DNA from: Clostridiales bacterium
GTDB taxonomy: Bacteria; Bacillota; Clostridia; Peptostreptococcales; Acidaminobacteraceae
Assembly (NCBI GenBank): GCA_030446305.1
Contig: JASUSA010000001.1
Span: 1 to 64,000, forward strand
DNA: 64,000 bases
Reading direction: 5' to 3'
Below the pieces are notes generated by a model. It was not told the origin of the DNA, did no database searches, and saw only the letters and a list, made by a program, of their open reading frames with translations. Numbering within the stretch: position 1 is the stretch's first letter; each line of letters begins with the position of its first letter. This document shows, piece by piece, positions 62,076 through 64,000 of this stretch. A program made the translations under genes and the position numbers.

Positions 62076-63338
62076 TTACAGTTGCCGAAATTGAGCGCGA
62101 ATAGCACCTACCATATAAAGTGATCCAAAGGCACAAGTATCCCATCCCATTTTCAGCGCCAAGGCTACACCATCTGCAACACTGTCTGTATCAAGAACAT
62201 CACCGTCAAAGTACATTTGGATCTGCTCTTTTAACCGCCTTGACGGCAACGCGCGACTATTCTCCGGTGTGACGCAAATAAAGCGCTCTGCATAGGGGAT
62301 GATGCATTTAATCATCTCCTGATATGCTTTATCTGCCATAACCCCCATTAAGATGGTTGCTTTGCCTGCCGGAAAAAGCATGGCCAAACTTTCTGCCATC
62401 GCTTTAATGCCGTTGACATTATGTGCACCGTCAACAACAAACAAAGGCTTTTGACACATGTATTCAAACCTGCCCGGCCATTTCACCTTTTCGAGACCAG
62501 TTCTAACCGCTTTATCTGAAATAGTGTACCCAATGCGCCTCAGAACGTCTATCACCTCAACTGCCAAAGCGGCATTTGACAGCTGATAGAGTCCCAAAAG
62601 CGGTATTTTCAATGCTTCGTAATGCCCATAGTCAAAACATTGCATGTGATCAATGCGTTGGCTCCGGCAGATCGTGCCTTTAGACACAACGGTCAATGGT
62701 GCTTGAAACCGTTCACAGGTTTCTCTCATTAATTTCATTACCACTTCATCCTGATTTAGGAGGACAACCGGGGTTTTCTCACGAATAATCCCGGCTTTCT
62801 CACCTGCAATCTTTGAAAGTGTGTCCCCCAGCACTGACATATGATCTTTGTCAATTTGGGTGATGACTGAAACGGCAGCTTCTTTAATAAGGTTTGTCGC
62901 ATCCATTCTGCCGCCCATTCCCACTTCCAGCACAACGAAATCACATGCGATTTTTTCAAAATAGATGAATGCGATGGCAGTCATCAGTTCAAACAGCGTC
63001 GGTTTATCATCCATTTTATCAGCCTGCAAGGTGACGAGGTTTGCTATTGCCATGAGGCTTGCATCATCTATTTCTTCACCGTCAACGCGAATGCGCTCAT
63101 TAAAGCGATTGAGCGCCGGCGATGTATATAGCCCCGTTTTATAGCCGGCTGATGACAAGACCGAAGCAATCATCGAGGCCGTAGACCCCTTGCCGTTTGT
63201 CCCTGCAATGTGAATATATTTTAAATCATCCTGTGGATCGCCGAGCGCGTGCATAAGTGCTTTGACACGTTCCAGACCGAGTCTGCTGCCCGGCGATGCA
63301 TAGGCTTCTAAAAATGAGGCAGCTTCCAATGCGGTCAT
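62076..63338 (-). CDS. folC: Bifunctional folylpolyglutamate / dihydrofolate synthase
   Basis: A 420-residue Mur-ligase-like enzyme that adds glutamates to folates. P-loop AGTNGKGSTASM near residue 46, ELMTAIAFIYF and LEVGMGGRMDATN (near 140), and VDGAHNVNGIKA (near 300). It overlaps folT by 4 bp and is controlled with it by the THF riboswitch. Confidence 0.93.
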   Translation of the reverse strand: MTALEAASFLEAYASPGSRLGLERVKALMHALGDPQDDLKYIHIAGTNGKGSTASMIASVLSSAGYKTGLYTSPALNRFNERIRVDGEEIDDASLMAIANLVTLQADKMDDKPTLFELMTAIAFIYFEKIACDFVVLEVGMGGRMDATNLIKEAAVSVITQIDKDHMSVLGDTLSKIAGEKAGIIREKTPVVLLNQDEVVMKLMRETCERFQAPLTVVSKGTICRSQRIDHMQCFDYGHYEALKIPLLGLYQLSNAALAVEVIDVLRRIGYTISDKAVRTGLEKVKWPGRFEYMCQKPLFVVDGAHNVNGIKAMAESLAMLFPAGKATILMGVMADKAYQEMIKCIIPYAERFICVTPENSRALPSRRLKEQIQMYFDGDVLDTDSVADGVALALKMGWDTCAFGSLYMVGAIRAQFRQL

Positions 63339-63862
63339 GCAGTTGCCCTTCTCTCTAAAACGCGTTCAGATGCCTTAGCAACCGGTACAATGACAACCAT
63401 TTGGATTGGCACCATTAAAATGATTTGCAGCAAACGCGCAGGCAATAGCCCCTGAAAAGGCGCACCATATAAAATTGAGATCCAAAACGTATTGACAAAC
63501 AAGCTAAAAATAAGCTGATTAATGCTGACGGCAAGCAGTGCCCGCCAAATTGTCTGACGATGATATAAACAAAGGCCGAAAGTCATGCCCACTAAGAAAG
63601 CCGTCAATGTAAAGCCTGGAAAATAAGCGCCAATTGGAAATAAAATCGCACCGATGAAATCACCTAGCGCACCAACGATCCCTGCATAAATGGGCCCCAG
63701 TGCAATCGCTGCAATAACAACGGGTATGAAGCTTAAACCAATCTTCATATTCCAGACTGAAAAGGATAGAAATCGCGACAACACAATTTCCATAGCAACC
63801 AGAACACTTAGTGTCACCATAACATTTGTCGACCATTTTACGCCCAATAATTTTGTTTTCAT
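63335..63862 (-). CDS. folT: Folate-specific ECF transporter S component
   Basis: A 175-residue membrane protein with about five to six helices (FolT family: VLVAMEIVLSRFLSF, KIGLSFIPVVIAAIALGP and GALGDFIGAILFPIGAYFPGFTLTAFLVG). It binds folate and uses a shared ECF energising module encoded elsewhere. The upstream leader is a THF riboswitch. Confidence 0.93.
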   Translation of the reverse strand: MKTKLLGVKWSTNVMVTLSVLVAMEIVLSRFLSFSVWNMKIGLSFIPVVIAAIALGPIYAGIVGALGDFIGAILFPIGAYFPGFTLTAFLVGMTFGLCLYHRQTIWRALLAVSINQLIFSLFVNTFWISILYGAPFQGLLPARLLQIILMVPIQMVVIVPVAKASERVLERRATA

Positions 63863-63868
63863 CTTATA

Positions 63869-63905
63869 ACCCTCCTTTTAATTCGCTGGTGTTTGAAAAG
63901 AGGGT
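63869..63905 (-). promoter_or_regulatory. Shine-Dalgarno-sequestering hairpin of folT
   Basis: ACCCTCTTTT in the leader can pair with AAAAGGAGGGT, which is the folT ribosome binding site (one bulged base). This is the expression platform of the riboswitch, acting on translation. Confidence 0.7.
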
Positions 63906-63911
63906 CTCTCT

Positions 63912-64000
63912 TTCTCATCAGCGGATGCGGTACGTCATCGCAGAAAAATCTTTCGTCCGTCGGCAACCTCCCATCCGACGGCACTTAACGCGTCGTACCT
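63912..64000 (-). ncRNA. THF (tetrahydrofolate) riboswitch, left end possibly cut by the window
   Basis: In RNA sense: GGTAC...CGCGTTAAGTG...GGATGGGA...ACGAA...GTACCGCATCCGCT. CGTTAAGTG, the GGAUG element and GCATCCGCT are hallmarks of the folT/THF riboswitch, and GTGCCGTCGG...CCGACGG forms the central helix. It sits in front of folT, the classic target in Clostridia. The 5' strand of the closing helix is at or beyond the window edge. Confidence 0.88.

Overview
This window looks like chromosomal DNA of a strictly anaerobic, fermentative Bacillota (class Clostridia). The evidence is the mid-40s GC feel, strong AGGAGG ribosome binding sites with frequent GTG and TTG starts, a NADP-reducing [FeFe]-hydrogenase operon, a THF riboswitch on folT, and clostridial gene orders (rapZ-yvcK; ftsE-ftsX-M23-ctp-uvrB-uvrA). 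I cannot name the species; a Fusibacter or Acidaminobacter-like relative is a guess. Almost every gene is on the minus strand; only 46815-47489 and 57567-58142 are on the plus strand. No rRNA, complete tRNA, CRISPR array, phage or insertion sequence with transposase was seen.

Layout. 0-16 kb: tryptophanase; yvcK, rapZ and a PHP phosphoesterase; a flavodoxin/ferredoxin (EFR1) with a membrane protein and an AraC regulator; murB; the pantothenate operon (Rossmann/DUF2520 reductase, panB, panC, panD) behind a pan-motif RNA hairpin; then a NodB-SLH deacetylase, a PHP protein and an ATP-grasp ligase. 16-25 kb: a 52-residue zinc-ribbon protein, an exported GH18 hydrolase, a small Hanks-type kinase with three tad-like pseudopilin genes, and a sigma-54 activator next to an amidohydrolase that has its own sigma-54 promoter and phased upstream palindromes. 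25-33 kb: typA, then a Rex-associated seven-gene module (DRTGG, RsbT-like ATPase, [FeFe]-hydrogenase-like protein, DRTGG, PHP, HATPase, small membrane protein), then a thymidylate kinase. 33-40 kb: a catabolic locus (GntR/FCD, RraA-type aldolase, TRAP-TAXI transporter, GalB-like PIG-L protein, DUF6282 metallohydrolase) behind a consensus promoter overlapped by a GntR-type dyad. 40-44 kb: hndABCD-type electron-bifurcating hydrogenase. 44-57 kb: uvrC, uvrA (with a histone-like tail) and uvrB (with a LexA box), a C-terminal protease, an M23 factor, ftsX and ftsE. 57-64 kb: 5-formyl-THF cyclo-ligase, a second [FeFe]-hydrogenase with a frameshifted flavoprotein partner, folC and folT.

How the parts work together. 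Three separate hydrogenase-related operons carry Rex-like operators (TTGTTAA-N4-TTAACAA type), two of them at the same distance below the -10 box. This suggests one redox-controlled hydrogen regulon that includes a probable sensory hydrogenase. The 33-40 kb locus reads as import plus breakdown of an oxalomesaconate-like or other oxo-tricarboxylic acid to pyruvate and oxaloacetate. Folate genes cluster at the right end under THF control.

Between genes the genome carries two kinds of repeats. One is a dispersed 114-117 bp element with inverted ends (at least six copies) that keeps its pairing while its sequence changes. The other is a set of unrelated, degenerate short tandem repeats (8-16 bp units) just downstream of genes.
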